Source: Pirellulales bacterium (lineage in GTDB: Bacteria; Planctomycetota; Planctomycetia; Pirellulales; Thermoguttaceae). Taken from it: a DNA stretch of 20,788 nucleotides. Positions 6,311 to 14,011 of the stretch are shown here, one piece after another; the stretch's first letter is position 1; each line of letters opens with the position of its first letter. Made by a program: the position numbers and the translations under genes. The stretch is from positions 1 to 20,788 of the forward strand of contig JAUWHT010000339.1 in the NCBI GenBank assembly GCA_030605745.1, written 5' to 3'. A model generated the notes under the pieces. It saw only the letters and a list, made by a program, of their open reading frames with translations, was not told where the DNA came from and did no database searches.

Positions 6311-6937
6311 TTATTGGACCTCCACGGCGGTGCGCCTCAGGTGAGTTCCCTGAAGCTCCAGGTCTGCCAGTCCCAGTGCGGCAAGCACGTCCCGCGGCCG
6401 GGCGCTGCGGCGGCTGCCGGCCCGCAGCCGCATCGAAAGTATACCATCGTCGAGCGTCAACTCTTCCAGGAGCGGGCGCAAATCGACGGCTCCCTTGCGG
6501 CCGGGACGTTGGATTGGGCAGGATGGAGCGGCCAACAGGCGGTCGATCTTTTCCGCCAGACCGTCGCGGCACAACGGTGGGATCGGCACTCGGTAGCTCT
6601 CGCTGCGGAGCCGGGCCTTCTTGCTGCCCGGCGGCAGGAGATCCACCGAGCGGATCGTCAACCCCGGCGGGGCTTGCCGTGCAAGCTCCACAAGCACCTG
6701 CTCAGTGGGCCGGGATTCGGCCAGTTCAAGTTCCATCACTTCGTCGACCGACTCGATTCCCACTGCCAGGGCCGAGGGAAACGACATCCGCGGCTTGGGA
6801 TGAAACCCTTCGCTCAGCGCCAGCGGCAACTCCGCGCGGCGAAACAGCCGCTCCATACATCGCATCAGGTCTCGGTGCCCGATCAGGCGCAGGTCTCCCT
6901 GCTTGCCAAATCGAATGCGTACTCGTTGTCGAACCAT
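6311..6937 (-). CDS. DUF2344 (TIGR03936-type) radical-SAM-linked protein
   Basis: A 208-residue protein of unknown activity. The N-terminus VRQRVRIRFGKQGDLRLIGH and the following RDLMRCMERLFRRAELPLAL, then SEGFHPKPRMSFPSALAVGI, are diagnostic of the DUF2344 family. Members are usually fused or adjacent to a B12-binding-type radical SAM protein, and the pair often precedes RNase E/G, rplU and rpmA. Here the RNase E/G and L21 genes follow as expected, but no radical SAM gene is next to it; the gene upstream is ptsI. The ATG at 6937 is chosen because GGAGGA lies about ten bases upstream; an in-frame GTG at 7000 falls in repeat sequence. A role in tRNA or rRNA modification is often suspected from context but is not established. 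Confidence 0.85.
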   Translation of the reverse strand: MVRQRVRIRFGKQGDLRLIGHRDLMRCMERLFRRAELPLALSEGFHPKPRMSFPSALAVGIESVDEVMELELAESRPTEQVLVELARQAPPGLTIRSVDLLPPGSKKARLRSESYRVPIPPLCRDGLAEKIDRLLAAPSCPIQRPGRKGAVDLRPLLEELTLDDGILSMRLRAGSRRSARPRDVLAALGLADLELQGTHLRRTAVEVQ

Positions 6938-6997
6938 CGGTTCGAATTCCTCCGCCACTGCCGTTGTCGACGGAGGACCTGTTAATTTCCCCACCAC

Positions 6998-7084
6998 CAC
7001 GTGTACGCGGCGGCTAAACTGTATCCTATTCGCCGCACCACGTAGATGCGGCGACTAAACTCAATTCATCATTCATCATTGACA
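6998..7084. repeat. Two half-copies of the TAAAC repeat plus an ATTCATCATT low-complexity tract
   Basis: Two related units lie in the same direction: CCACGTGTACGCGGCGGCTAAAC (about 6998-7019) and a hairpin unit GCCGCACCACGTAGATGCGG followed by CGACTAAAC (about 7032-7060). Both share the CGGCTAAAC or CGACTAAAC end with the GTTTAGCC repeats at 4070 and 4493. Next to them, 7061-7084 is a run of ATTCATCATT. Together they fill most of the gap between ptsI and the DUF2344 gene. Confidence 0.55.
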
Positions 7085-7089
7085 CTTCC

Positions 7090-8832
7090 CTACTCCCCCA
7101 ACTCCGGGACGCATGCTTTCAATTCCTCCTTGAGGTACCTTTTAATATCTTGGGCGTTTTCCATCGACATCACCCGGTTGGCAACGGCCTGGCACTGCTC
7201 GATGGTTACGTGACGACAGACATCTTTGATTTCGGGCATGGCGCTGGGGCTTACGCTAAAGTGACGCAAGCCCAATCCCAACAGCAGCATGGTGTAGATC
7301 GGGTTGCCGCTCATCTGCCCGCACAGATCGATCGGGACCGAATTCAGATCGGCTGCCTGGATTGCGGCGACGATCAGTTTCAGCACGGCCGGGTCGGCGG
7401 GGTTGTACAGTTCGACCACGTCCTTGTTGCTCCGGTCGACCGCCAACGTGTATTGGACCAAATCGTTGGTTCCGATACTCAGGAAGTCAACCACCTCGAC
7501 GAAGCTATCGATCATCATCACGGCCGCCGGGACTTCGACCATCATACCAATTTGCAAATCGTGGTCGAAGTCGATTCCGTGTTCCTCCAGGTCCTCCATC
7601 ACGTCGTTTAGAACCATTTTCGCCTGGCGGAACTCGAGCAGTGTGGAGACCAGCGGGAACATGATCCGCACGCTCCCCAGCGCGCTTGCCCGCAATGCAG
7701 CGCGCAGTTGGGTGCGAAACAGCGGCAGGTTCCTCAACGCCAGGCGGATGCTTCTCAGCCCCAGGAACGGATTGCGTTCGTCCTCGGGTTCAGGCAGATG
7801 GGGGACCTTGTCGGCACCCAGGTCGAAGGTGCGAATGGTCACCGGCTTGTCGCCCATGGCCCGAACCACCTGGCTGTAGGCCTGGTAGTGGACTTCTTCG
7901 GTCGGTTCGGTCTCGGACCCCAGGTATAGGAACTCGGTACGATAGAGCCCCACACCGTCGGCGCCGCGATCTACGCAGTGATCGACCTCGTAGGGGAACT
8001 CGATGTTGCCGAGCAACTGTAGCCGAACCCCGTCGGCGGTTTCCATCGGCAGGTCGCGCAGCGACTGGAGCCGCGTGGCCAGTGTGCGTATCTCTTCGAC
8101 TTCGTGCCGGTACCGGGCGAGTGTTTCCTCGTTGGGCTGGAGGATCACCAGGCCGTTGTCGCCGTCGATAATCACCTGGTCGCCGCCGGAGACCTCGGTC
8201 AGAAACAGTCCGGTTCCCACGACGGCGGGGATTTCCAGGGCCTCGGCCACGATCGCCGTATGGCTTCCCGGACCACCTACCTCGGTCACAAAACCCTGGA
8301 CAAACTTGCGGTCCAGATTGGTGGTTTCGCTGGGGGTGAGGTTATGGGCCAGCACCAGCACGTCCGAGGTCAGATTGGAGATTTCCTCGCGGCGGCGTCC
8401 CAGCAGGTGCCGTAGCAGCCGCTTCTCGATGTCGAAGATGTCGTTGGCCCGCTCCGCCAGGTAAGAGCTTTCCAGTCGCTGGAACACCTGGGCATATCGT
8501 CGCAGGGCGTGGCTGACCGCGTATTCCGGCGAGTAATGCCGCTGGCGGATCATCTCCTCCAGTTCGCCGTGCAGCCGCGCGTCTTGGAGCATCTGTAGGT
8601 GTGCTTCGAAGATCGCGCCGTACTTCTCGCCCAGTTCCCGGGCAACCGCGTCGCGATTGCCGGCGATCTCCTGCCCTACGGAGGCGATTGCCCCGTCGAG
8701 CCGTTCCAGTTCCTCCTCCACCGCATCGCGCGCAACGAACCGGCGAGGGATACGAAATCCCTCGTGATCCATCACCAGCGCTTCGCCGATGGCCACGCCA
8801 GGCGAAACGGCGATTCCCTGTAGTTTCTGCAT
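7090..8832 (-). CDS. ptsI: Phosphoenolpyruvate-protein phosphotransferase (PTS enzyme I)
   Basis: A 580-residue cytoplasmic enzyme that takes phosphate from PEP and passes it to HPr. The phosphorylated residue is His191 in TEVGGPGSHTAIVAEALEIP. The PEP-binding barrel follows, with GADGVGLYRTEFLYL (Arg298), the FLSIGTNDLVQYTLAVDR signature (about 450-467) and Cys504 in DLCGQMSGNP, equivalent to the active-site Cys502 of E. coli EI. Length is normal (about 570-580). The ATG at 8832 matches the family start (MQKLQGIAVSPGVAIGEA); longer frames upstream are noise through the HPr gene. The HPr stop is only 14 bases upstream, and no strong binding site is visible, so translation is probably coupled. 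No membrane EIIBC component is nearby. Confidence 0.95.
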   Translation of the reverse strand: MQKLQGIAVSPGVAIGEALVMDHEGFRIPRRFVARDAVEEELERLDGAIASVGQEIAGNRDAVARELGEKYGAIFEAHLQMLQDARLHGELEEMIRQRHYSPEYAVSHALRRYAQVFQRLESSYLAERANDIFDIEKRLLRHLLGRRREEISNLTSDVLVLAHNLTPSETTNLDRKFVQGFVTEVGGPGSHTAIVAEALEIPAVVGTGLFLTEVSGGDQVIIDGDNGLVILQPNEETLARYRHEVEEIRTLATRLQSLRDLPMETADGVRLQLLGNIEFPYEVDHCVDRGADGVGLYRTEFLYLGSETEPTEEVHYQAYSQVVRAMGDKPVTIRTFDLGADKVPHLPEPEDERNPFLGLRSIRLALRNLPLFRTQLRAALRASALGSVRIMFPLVSTLLEFRQAKMVLNDVMEDLEEHGIDFDHDLQIGMMVEVPAAVMMIDSFVEVVDFLSIGTNDLVQYTLAVDRSNKDVVELYNPADPAVLKLIVAAIQAADLNSVPIDLCGQMSGNPIYTMLLLGLGLRHFSVSPSAMPEIKDVCRHVTIEQCQAVANRVMSMENAQDIKRYLKEELKACVPELGE

Positions 8833-8846
8833 CCGGATGTTTTGAT

Positions 8847-9128
8847 TTAGTTCTCGCTGAAGTCGCCGGCGAACAACTGTTCCAGGGCGTCCAGAACCGC
8901 TTCGGCATCGTGCCCGGTTGCCTCCAGTAACAACTCTTCTCCTCGATTGGTGCACAGCGCAAGGATTTGCAGCACGTCGGTGCCTTCCGCCTGCTCCCGA
9001 TCCTTAATTAACACCACCTTCGACTGGAACTGGCGGACCACCTCGGCAATCAGCGTAGCGGCCCGAGCGTGGATTCCCTCCCGGTTGGTGACAACCACGG
9101 TTCGAGTTATGTTGGTTTCGGGTATCAT
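8847..9128 (-). CDS. ptsH: HPr family phosphocarrier protein
   Basis: A 93-residue HPr that relays phosphate from enzyme I to EIIA proteins. The active site is His20 in TNREGIHARAATLIAEV; the usual HARPA motif reads HARAA, so the conserved Pro is replaced by Ala23. Counting 31 residues on from His20, as from His15 to Ser46 in model HPr proteins, gives Asp51 (in EGTDVLQILAL), so the Ser that HPr kinase phosphorylates in Firmicutes is Asp here, next to Thr50. The start ATG overlaps the ptsN stop in an ATGA arrangement, implying coupled translation. The neighbours ptsN and ptsI confirm the assignment. Compared with E. coli HPr (85 residues) it has a few extra residues at each end. Confidence 0.93.
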   Translation of the reverse strand: MIPETNITRTVVVTNREGIHARAATLIAEVVRQFQSKVVLIKDREQAEGTDVLQILALCTNRGEELLLEATGHDAEAVLDALEQLFAGDFSEN

Positions 9129-9601
9129 GATCCGAACTGGTTATTATCGGCTTCATCCAATAGTTGCTGGATGTCTTCAGCACTCTTGGCCTGTTTGAGG
9201 AACTTGCAGAAGGTGTCGTCGCGGAGTTGTCGCGAGATGTTCTCTAGGGCGCGGAGGTGATCACCCGGCCGATCGGGCGGCGAAACCAGCAGAAAGAAAA
9301 GCTGCACGGTTTCGCCGTCAAGGCTGGCGAAATCGACCCCTTCCTTACTGATGGCGACCGTTCCCACCAGGTGCTTGACACTCGGATGCTTGGTGTGAGG
9401 TACGGCCACGCCCCGACCGATTCCGGTGCTGCCGAACTCTTCCCGCTTCAGTATTGCCCCCACGATGCTTTCGAATTCGTCGGGATCGATTTTTCCGGTG
9501 TCGAGCAGGGCCTGAACCATCTCTCGAATGGCCCCTTCTTTGTCCCCGGCGACCAATTGGGCGCGGATTGCTTCACGGCTCACAAAGTCGGCGAACTTCA
9601 T
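9125..9601 (-). CDS. ptsN: PTS EIIA-Ntr (PtsN-like) regulatory phosphoacceptor
   Basis: A 158-residue PTS EIIA type 2 domain protein, phosphorylated by HPr. The phosphorylated residue should be His69 in GIGRGVAVPHTKHPSV, the standard EIIA-Ntr signature, and the helix ALENISRQLRDDTF near the end is also typical. The length and absence of EIIB or EIIC parts point to a regulatory EIIA-Ntr, not a fructose permease subunit. The ATG at 9601 follows GGGAG with a nine-base spacer. It lies 41 bases after the hpf stop and overlaps the HPr start by four bases, forming an hpf-ptsN-ptsH-ptsI run. Proximity of hpf and ptsN is also seen near rpoN in Proteobacteria, but rpoN is absent here. Confidence 0.92.
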   Translation of the reverse strand: MKFADFVSREAIRAQLVAGDKEGAIREMVQALLDTGKIDPDEFESIVGAILKREEFGSTGIGRGVAVPHTKHPSVKHLVGTVAISKEGVDFASLDGETVQLFFLLVSPPDRPGDHLRALENISRQLRDDTFCKFLKQAKSAEDIQQLLDEADNNQFGS

Positions 9602-9642
9602 GTACGTATTCTCCCTTATTCTTTCGTCGTTTTGCCCGCTGT

Positions 9643-9963
9643 TCACTGCTGCCGGTGCCCGGCACCACGATGACGGTCTTGAACCTTCTGCTTGTACTTG
9701 CGAAGCTGCTGCTCCATCTTGTCGACCACGCTATCGATAGAGGTCATCAAATCGTCCGACCGGTCGGTCGCCACGAAGTCATGCTTGTGTTCGGCCGACA
9801 CTCGCAAATCAACACCCGGCGCGTCGCGACGTTCCAGATCAACGGTTACCTCGACCGCAGTGAGGCGTTCAAAGAACCGAGTCAGTTTTTCCACCTTTGC
9901 TGTGATCTTAGCCTGCGTCTGTTCGCTCACGTGCCCGTGCCGGGTCGAAATCTTGATCTGCAC
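9643..9963 (-). CDS. hpf: Short ribosome hibernation-promoting factor (HPF/RaiA family)
   Basis: A 106-residue short-type HPF that binds idle ribosomes. It reads IKISTRHGHVSEQTQAKI at the start, then AEVTVDLERR-like strands and SVVDKMEQQLRKYKQK near the end, the hallmark of the family. The C-terminal dimerisation domain of long HPF is absent. The GTG at 9963 is the start: AAGGAG lies eight bases upstream, and the family alignment begins there. A longer frame up to 10095 runs through low-complexity Phe/Pro codons of a repeat and is rejected. A candidate promoter lies at 9998-10026. ptsN follows after 41 bases. Confidence 0.9.
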   Translation of the reverse strand: MQIKISTRHGHVSEQTQAKITAKVEKLTRFFERLTAVEVTVDLERRDAPGVDLRVSAEHKHDFVATDRSDDLMTSIDSVVDKMEQQLRKYKQKVQDRHRGAGHRQQ

Positions 9964-9997
9964 CGAGTCAACTCCTTGGTACGAATACAAACCCTGT

Positions 9998-10026
9998 ATT
10001 CTAGCAACATAAGCTGAGCCAGACAA
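9998..10026 (-). promoter_or_regulatory. Candidate promoter of the hpf-ptsN-ptsH-ptsI run
   Basis: On the minus strand, TTGTCT (10026-10021) and TAGAAT (10003-9998) are separated by exactly 17 bases, a good sigma-70-type arrangement. Transcription would begin near 9991, giving a leader of about 28 bases before the GTG at 9963, which holds the AAGGAG binding site. Confidence 0.5.
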
Positions 10027-10052
10027 ACGCAAACGGGTGAGCAGTGTGTAAT

Positions 10053-10156
10053 AAGGAAAAAGGGGGAAAGGGGGGAAAAGGGGAAACAAGAACAATATGT
10101 TCCTAATTTTCCCCTTTTTCCCTTTCCCCCTTTTCCCTCCCCTCTCTCCCCTCCCC
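10053..10156. repeat. Polypurine/polypyrimidine inverted repeat
   Basis: A purine-only run of A and G blocks (10053-10086) is mirrored by an almost pure pyrimidine run (10107-10156). About 31 bases of each are near-perfect reverse complements. The loop holds a smaller inverted repeat, GAACA (10090-10094) and TGTTC (10098-10102). Such sequence can form a long hairpin and possibly triplex DNA. It lies between hpf and the 715-residue gene, and the right arm encodes the last residues of that gene's protein, whose stop codon (10103-10105) lies in the loop. It may also end that gene's transcript. Confidence 0.75.
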
Positions 10157-12250
10157 GGGGGGCTTGAACCTGATCTGACCCGCTTTGAGCCGTTCGTTCC
10201 AATTCCTGACCGGGGTTTTTCGCTTTGCGGCCGGCTCTTCAGGGCGGTAATAGAGCCCCAGGCCGGTGATCTGCTTGAGGTTCCAGCAACTGAGCACCCG
10301 AAGCGCTAGGGTTTCACTCTCCAGGTATCCGACCAAGGTAGCGTCCTGGCCGTCTTCCAGGTCCTGCTGGGAATAGCCCCAGAGCATCCGATACAACTCG
10401 GTCGCTTCCTGGACATGTTGTTTCTCCAGCGCTTGACGGACCCGGGCTGCCACTTGGGGCCCTCGGGCCAGGGCGGCCTGGAGTTTCTCGATGTAGTCGG
10501 GCCAGTCCAGCTTGCGACTGGAATCGTCCAGCACAGCGACCATCGGATCGAAGTTGCCGATGTATCCCAGGCACCGGGTAGCCAGCCAACGGATCTCCCT
10601 TTTGCGGTGATCGGCCAGTTCCATCAGCCCTAAGCCCGCACTGCGGTCGAGTTGAAGCGATTGCTCCAGTGTGCCGGAAGCCCGACGATCCAGCACACCG
10701 ACCACCTCGGAAGTTATCCACTTGGGAAATTCCTCCACCGCCACCGGATCCCGGGTTGGCCGGTAGTCCAGCACCAGGCAGGTCTGCGCGACGATGCGTA
10801 CGGTCTTCTCCTCAGCCCCTTCCTCCCAGACAACATGTCCCGTCTTGGCGTACAGGTCAGCCACCACAACCGCCGGCTCGGTCTCCGGATTCGTGCCCGG
10901 GAAGCGAACCGGAGTCACCTCCAAGGCCAGGATCGACTCGGCATCGCCAAAAGTGACCACCCCGGTGCGATCATCGAACACCAACCGCAGGCGTGTTCCA
11001 TCCTCGGCCGGGGGCACGATGAACAGCCGCCCGTAGTCCACCTTCAGACCGGCAGGGTTCTGCTGGTCGCCCGGCAGCAGCTCGATTTGTGTTCCATCCA
11101 GCAGTTGCACGTTGATCCCTGCGCCGACCGTAATTTCTGGACGGTAGGTGGGCAGGGCAATCAAGCGGCCGTGGGGAAAGAGTATCCCTTTGGCAGGAAC
11201 CCGCCGCCAGCTAGCCGACTGCGAATCAAACCTTAGCAGCACCTGCTTCTCGGACATGAATCGCCCGACCGGCTGCGGGGGGGACGAAGTGTCTTTCGAT
11301 TCGGGTTCTGGTTCCGGTTCGTGGGCAGGTTCAGGTTCCGGTTGGGGGCCGGGTTCGAGAACAGGAGTAGGTTCTGGTTCGTCGTCCGGGGCAAGTTCCG
11401 GTTCGGGTTCTAGTTCGGGCTGAGGCTCTGGCGGGGAGTCGGTCCGCTCCTGGGGGGGTTCCGGTTCCGGCGGCAGGTCGAGCCCAGGCTGCTCGGCAGG
11501 CTGATCCGGCGGAGCGGCGTCGGTGGGAGGCGACTCGGGTGGCAGAGTATCCGGAGCGGCTGGGCCGGCCCCCTCGTCCCCCGCATTGCCGAACCCTGCT
11601 CGGGCCAGCAGATTCCCCAGCGGAGTCCCCGGCTCAAACTGCCCCAAAGCGATCAACACCATCACGGCAAAGCAGGCGGCCAGCACTACCGCGGCCGCGA
11701 CTGGCAGAAACCTACGTCTCTTGGGGGATTCGCGGAGGTACTCGGGGACGGTCGGCCTACGGCGGGATTTCGGACTGTCCGGCTCTGTGGGAGGCAGCGA
11801 CGGGCGCTGCCCGGTGGTTCGGTCGCCGACGGAGTCGCCTCCCACATCCTGCTGGCCGCCGGCCGCCAACTCGGGGACCTGATACATCCGCTGCCGGCTG
11901 TCCGGGTCGATCTCAGCCGGTTCGCCCAACACCAGGGTCAGAATCTGGTGGCACGAGGCAACCTCGGCCAGGTGGATATCCGAGTCGAGACAGACCTTTT
12001 CAAAGTCGGCCACTTGCTGGTCGTGCAGGGTGTTGTCGAGGTACTCGGCCACGGTGTTGGCATCGGGCGCCTGCCCGCGGCCTGTCAGGCTGGGAGCCGC
12101 CAGACGCAATCGCCGCATCACGTCCCGGGTGCGGTGCAGAAGATTCGTTGCGTACTCGCTCTGGTCGATCTTCTTGCCAATATCCTCAGCATCCTCCTGC
12201 TCGAGCAGCCCGTCCATGTAGGCCAGCATGGTGCGAATGGTAAGTCGCAT
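10103..12250 (-). CDS. Single-pass membrane protein with anti-sigma/FecR-like layout and Pro/Glu-rich linker
   Basis: A 715-residue protein that I recognise only as a planctomycete-type hypothetical. Residues 1-110 are a charged helical cytoplasmic part (MRLTIRTMLAYMDGLLEQED) resembling the N-terminal regions of anti-sigma-like proteins, but without an obvious zinc-binding HxxxCxxC. One membrane helix spans 181-203. A periplasmic linker at 229-326 is dominated by Pro and Glu (EPEPEPE runs). A beta-rich domain at 335-500 contains AGINVQLLDGTQIELLPGD, reminiscent of FecR. A helical C-terminal region at 505-690 follows. The last 17 or so residues (EGREGREKGEREKGEN) are encoded by an intergenic repeat. 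The ATG at 12250 follows GGAGCAG with a seven-base spacer. No sigma factor gene is adjacent, so an anti-sigma role is only a suggestion. Confidence 0.7.
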   Translation of the reverse strand: MRLTIRTMLAYMDGLLEQEDAEDIGKKIDQSEYATNLLHRTRDVMRRLRLAAPSLTGRGQAPDANTVAEYLDNTLHDQQVADFEKVCLDSDIHLAEVASCHQILTLVLGEPAEIDPDSRQRMYQVPELAAGGQQDVGGDSVGDRTTGQRPSLPPTEPDSPKSRRRPTVPEYLRESPKRRRFLPVAAAVVLAACFAVMVLIALGQFEPGTPLGNLLARAGFGNAGDEGAGPAAPDTLPPESPPTDAAPPDQPAEQPGLDLPPEPEPPQERTDSPPEPQPELEPEPELAPDDEPEPTPVLEPGPQPEPEPAHEPEPEPESKDTSSPPQPVGRFMSEKQVLLRFDSQSASWRRVPAKGILFPHGRLIALPTYRPEITVGAGINVQLLDGTQIELLPGDQQNPAGLKVDYGRLFIVPPAEDGTRLRLVFDDRTGVVTFGDAESILALEVTPVRFPGTNPETEPAVVVADLYAKTGHVVWEEGAEEKTVRIVAQTCLVLDYRPTRDPVAVEEFPKWITSEVVGVLDRRASGTLEQSLQLDRSAGLGLMELADHRKREIRWLATRCLGYIGNFDPMVAVLDDSSRKLDWPDYIEKLQAALARGPQVAARVRQALEKQHVQEATELYRMLWGYSQQDLEDGQDATLVGYLESETLALRVLSCWNLKQITGLGLYYRPEEPAAKRKTPVRNWNERLKAGQIRFKPPGEGREGREKGEREKGEN

Positions 12251-12280
12251 GGCGGAACTGCTCCTCCTCGAAAGCCTCTG

Positions 12281-12286
12281 ATTATA
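12281..12286 (-). promoter_or_regulatory. Possible -10 box for the 715-residue gene
   Basis: A perfect TATAAT reads on the minus strand at 12286-12281, about 30 bases before the ATG at 12250. No acceptable -35 box lies 16 to 18 bases upstream, so this is weak. If used, the leader would contain the GGAGGAGCAG ribosome binding site. Confidence 0.25.
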
Positions 12287-12391
12287 CCCTCCAATGATAA
12301 TAGTGGGGATTCGGCCGTCAATCCGTACAAGAAAAATCAGCGGAATGAAGTTTTCGCGCGACTCTTATAGTTGCAATATCACGCCGTCCAA

Positions 12392-13744
12392 TCAAAAGTT
12401 GCAAGTTAAGCCGACAAATCCACCGTGCAGGATCAGCTCACCGTTGTAGTCGATGTCGGCCAGTTCCGGCATATCGACGATGTACGGTGGGAACTGGTTA
12501 TCGGCCAGCCCGATGCCCGTTGCCGCCAGCACGCGGTAACCGACCCGAGCGCTCCACCGCTGAGTGAACTGCCACTCCAGTCCCAGGTCGATCTGCGTGA
12601 GGAACGAAAGCACGTCCCTGGAACCACTCACCGGATAGGTATAGCCGGGATATTCTGTCTGGGTGGCCACGGTGCCGTCGCCTAAATAAGCGTTGAAGTT
12701 ATTCCTGATGTTGTTGTTGTAGATACCGAACTTCGGAGAGACGAACAACCGCCAGGCAGGATTTATCTGGTAGCTGGCGTCGAAACCGAACTGGAACCCG
12801 ACCAGGCTGTTGGTGATCCGGTCGTCCAGATAGGCTTCCTCTGCGGGATCAGCACCCCAGGTACCGCCGCTGGCCAGTGAACCAAAGATCAAGTGTTCCT
12901 CGAACCGGAAGTAGCGGACTCCCACCGCCCAGTCAACGTTCCAGGGGCATCCAAAATCGCGGCAGAGCCGGTCACTGATCAGATTTAACTCGACGTTTTG
13001 GAACTCGTTCCAGCGCCTCAGGCGATGTGCGGCAGCGCCGTCAAACCAGTCGGTCGCGGGATCTACGCCAAAGCTGAGTTGGCCCACGGTCAACGGAGTG
13101 CTCACTCCGTTCGGATGCGTGCAATCGACCTGGCCGGTGAACGGGTCCAGCGTCCAGTAGGTTGCTTCGAGGGCCCACCTGTTCCCGCAGCCGCAACCGA
13201 ATCGGCGGCCGAAGCGGACCTCGCCGCCCCATCTCCACTTCAGTCCAATGTCCTTGGTGTTGCACAACTGGTTGGGCTCGTTGTTGTCCTCGTAGCTGGT
13301 CCACAACCGGTTGGGTTGGTTGCGGCTCATCACCAGTGCGGAAACGGTCGCATACCACGGGCAGCAGTATCCGCATCCGCCGCAGGCGGCCTCTGCGAAG
13401 CCGTCTACGGCCGGCCTGAAGCAGCCGGCCTGGTCGGACGGTTCGTCGCAGCACGGCCCGCCCAGCATCTGATCCACGAGGTTTTGAGCCGGCGCCGCTG
13501 GCTGCGACGATGCCGGGCCAGCCTGTAGCGAAGGCGGCTCCGGTGGGGCAGGTGCGGCCGGCACACCCGGCTTCTGCCAGGTGGCCGCCGTTTGCTGAAT
13601 CAAGGGACTCGGACGCTGCGCTGCGTAGGTCTGGGAAAGGTTCAGCACGTCCGGTGAACCGTACAACCCGAATTGGCCCCAAGCCGTCGGCGCGCTTAGC
13701 GCTACCGAACTCACAAGAAACAATGCGATTTGGAGAATTCTCAT
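12392..13744 (-). CDS. BBP7 family outer-membrane beta-barrel protein
   Basis: A 450-residue exported protein predicted to sit in the outer membrane. A signal peptide is clear (residues 1-23, MRILQIALFLVSSVALSAPT then AWG before QFG). A Pro/Ala/Gln-rich segment follows (about 60-90), then a Cys-rich stretch with GGPCCDEPSD and CGGCGYCCPW (about 96-130). The remainder has alternating strands such as WALEATYWTLDPF and VDWAVGVRYFRFEEHLIF, and it ends in TCNF with a terminal aromatic residue, as expected for a barrel. The SALVMSRNQPNRLWTSY segment fits the BBP7 family, which is expanded in planctomycetes. The ATG at 13744 is chosen because AAGGAG lies eight bases upstream; an in-frame GTG at 13762 lacks one. 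Its function is unknown. The gene for the 715-residue protein follows on the same strand after 141 bases. Confidence 0.85.
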   Translation of the reverse strand: MRILQIALFLVSSVALSAPTAWGQFGLYGSPDVLNLSQTYAAQRPSPLIQQTAATWQKPGVPAAPAPPEPPSLQAGPASSQPAAPAQNLVDQMLGGPCCDEPSDQAGCFRPAVDGFAEAACGGCGYCCPWYATVSALVMSRNQPNRLWTSYEDNNEPNQLCNTKDIGLKWRWGGEVRFGRRFGCGCGNRWALEATYWTLDPFTGQVDCTHPNGVSTPLTVGQLSFGVDPATDWFDGAAAHRLRRWNEFQNVELNLISDRLCRDFGCPWNVDWAVGVRYFRFEEHLIFGSLASGGTWGADPAEEAYLDDRITNSLVGFQFGFDASYQINPAWRLFVSPKFGIYNNNIRNNFNAYLGDGTVATQTEYPGYTYPVSGSRDVLSFLTQIDLGLEWQFTQRWSARVGYRVLAATGIGLADNQFPPYIVDMPELADIDYNGELILHGGFVGLTCNF

Positions 13745-14011
13745 TCTCTGGACTCCTTTCACTCAGATGTGTTCGTTCCGTCTTACTCGTAGAAATCCAT
13801 CGTCTCGGGAACAGTCGGGGATTTGCTCAATTCGCGGTGGTTTGAGGCATTTTGGGACCCCGGCGGTGCGGCAATCGGTGTGACCGGCGCGACCAAGAAA
13901 AGCCAGTACCAGACCGCAGCGCGGCTTTCCCGCAAAACCGGAACAAGCCGATGCTGCAAACGAAACAATCCCTACAAGCGCCGTCCCCACGCGCTTAAGG
14001 CATTGTAAAAG

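Noticed and set aside
6925..6955. GGTTCGAATTCC, resembling a tRNA T-arm
   Set aside because: It lies just before the DUF2344 start with no acceptor, anticodon or D-arm around it.
4682..6985. Two rightward open frames of about 360 codons opposite the RNase E/G and DUF2344 genes
   Set aside because: The minus strand carries all catalytic motifs and good starts; the plus-strand products resemble nothing.
9964..10095. Longer HPF with a Phe/Pro-rich N-terminus
   Set aside because: Those codons come from the polypyrimidine repeat; the GTG at 9963 has an AAGGAG site and matches the family start.
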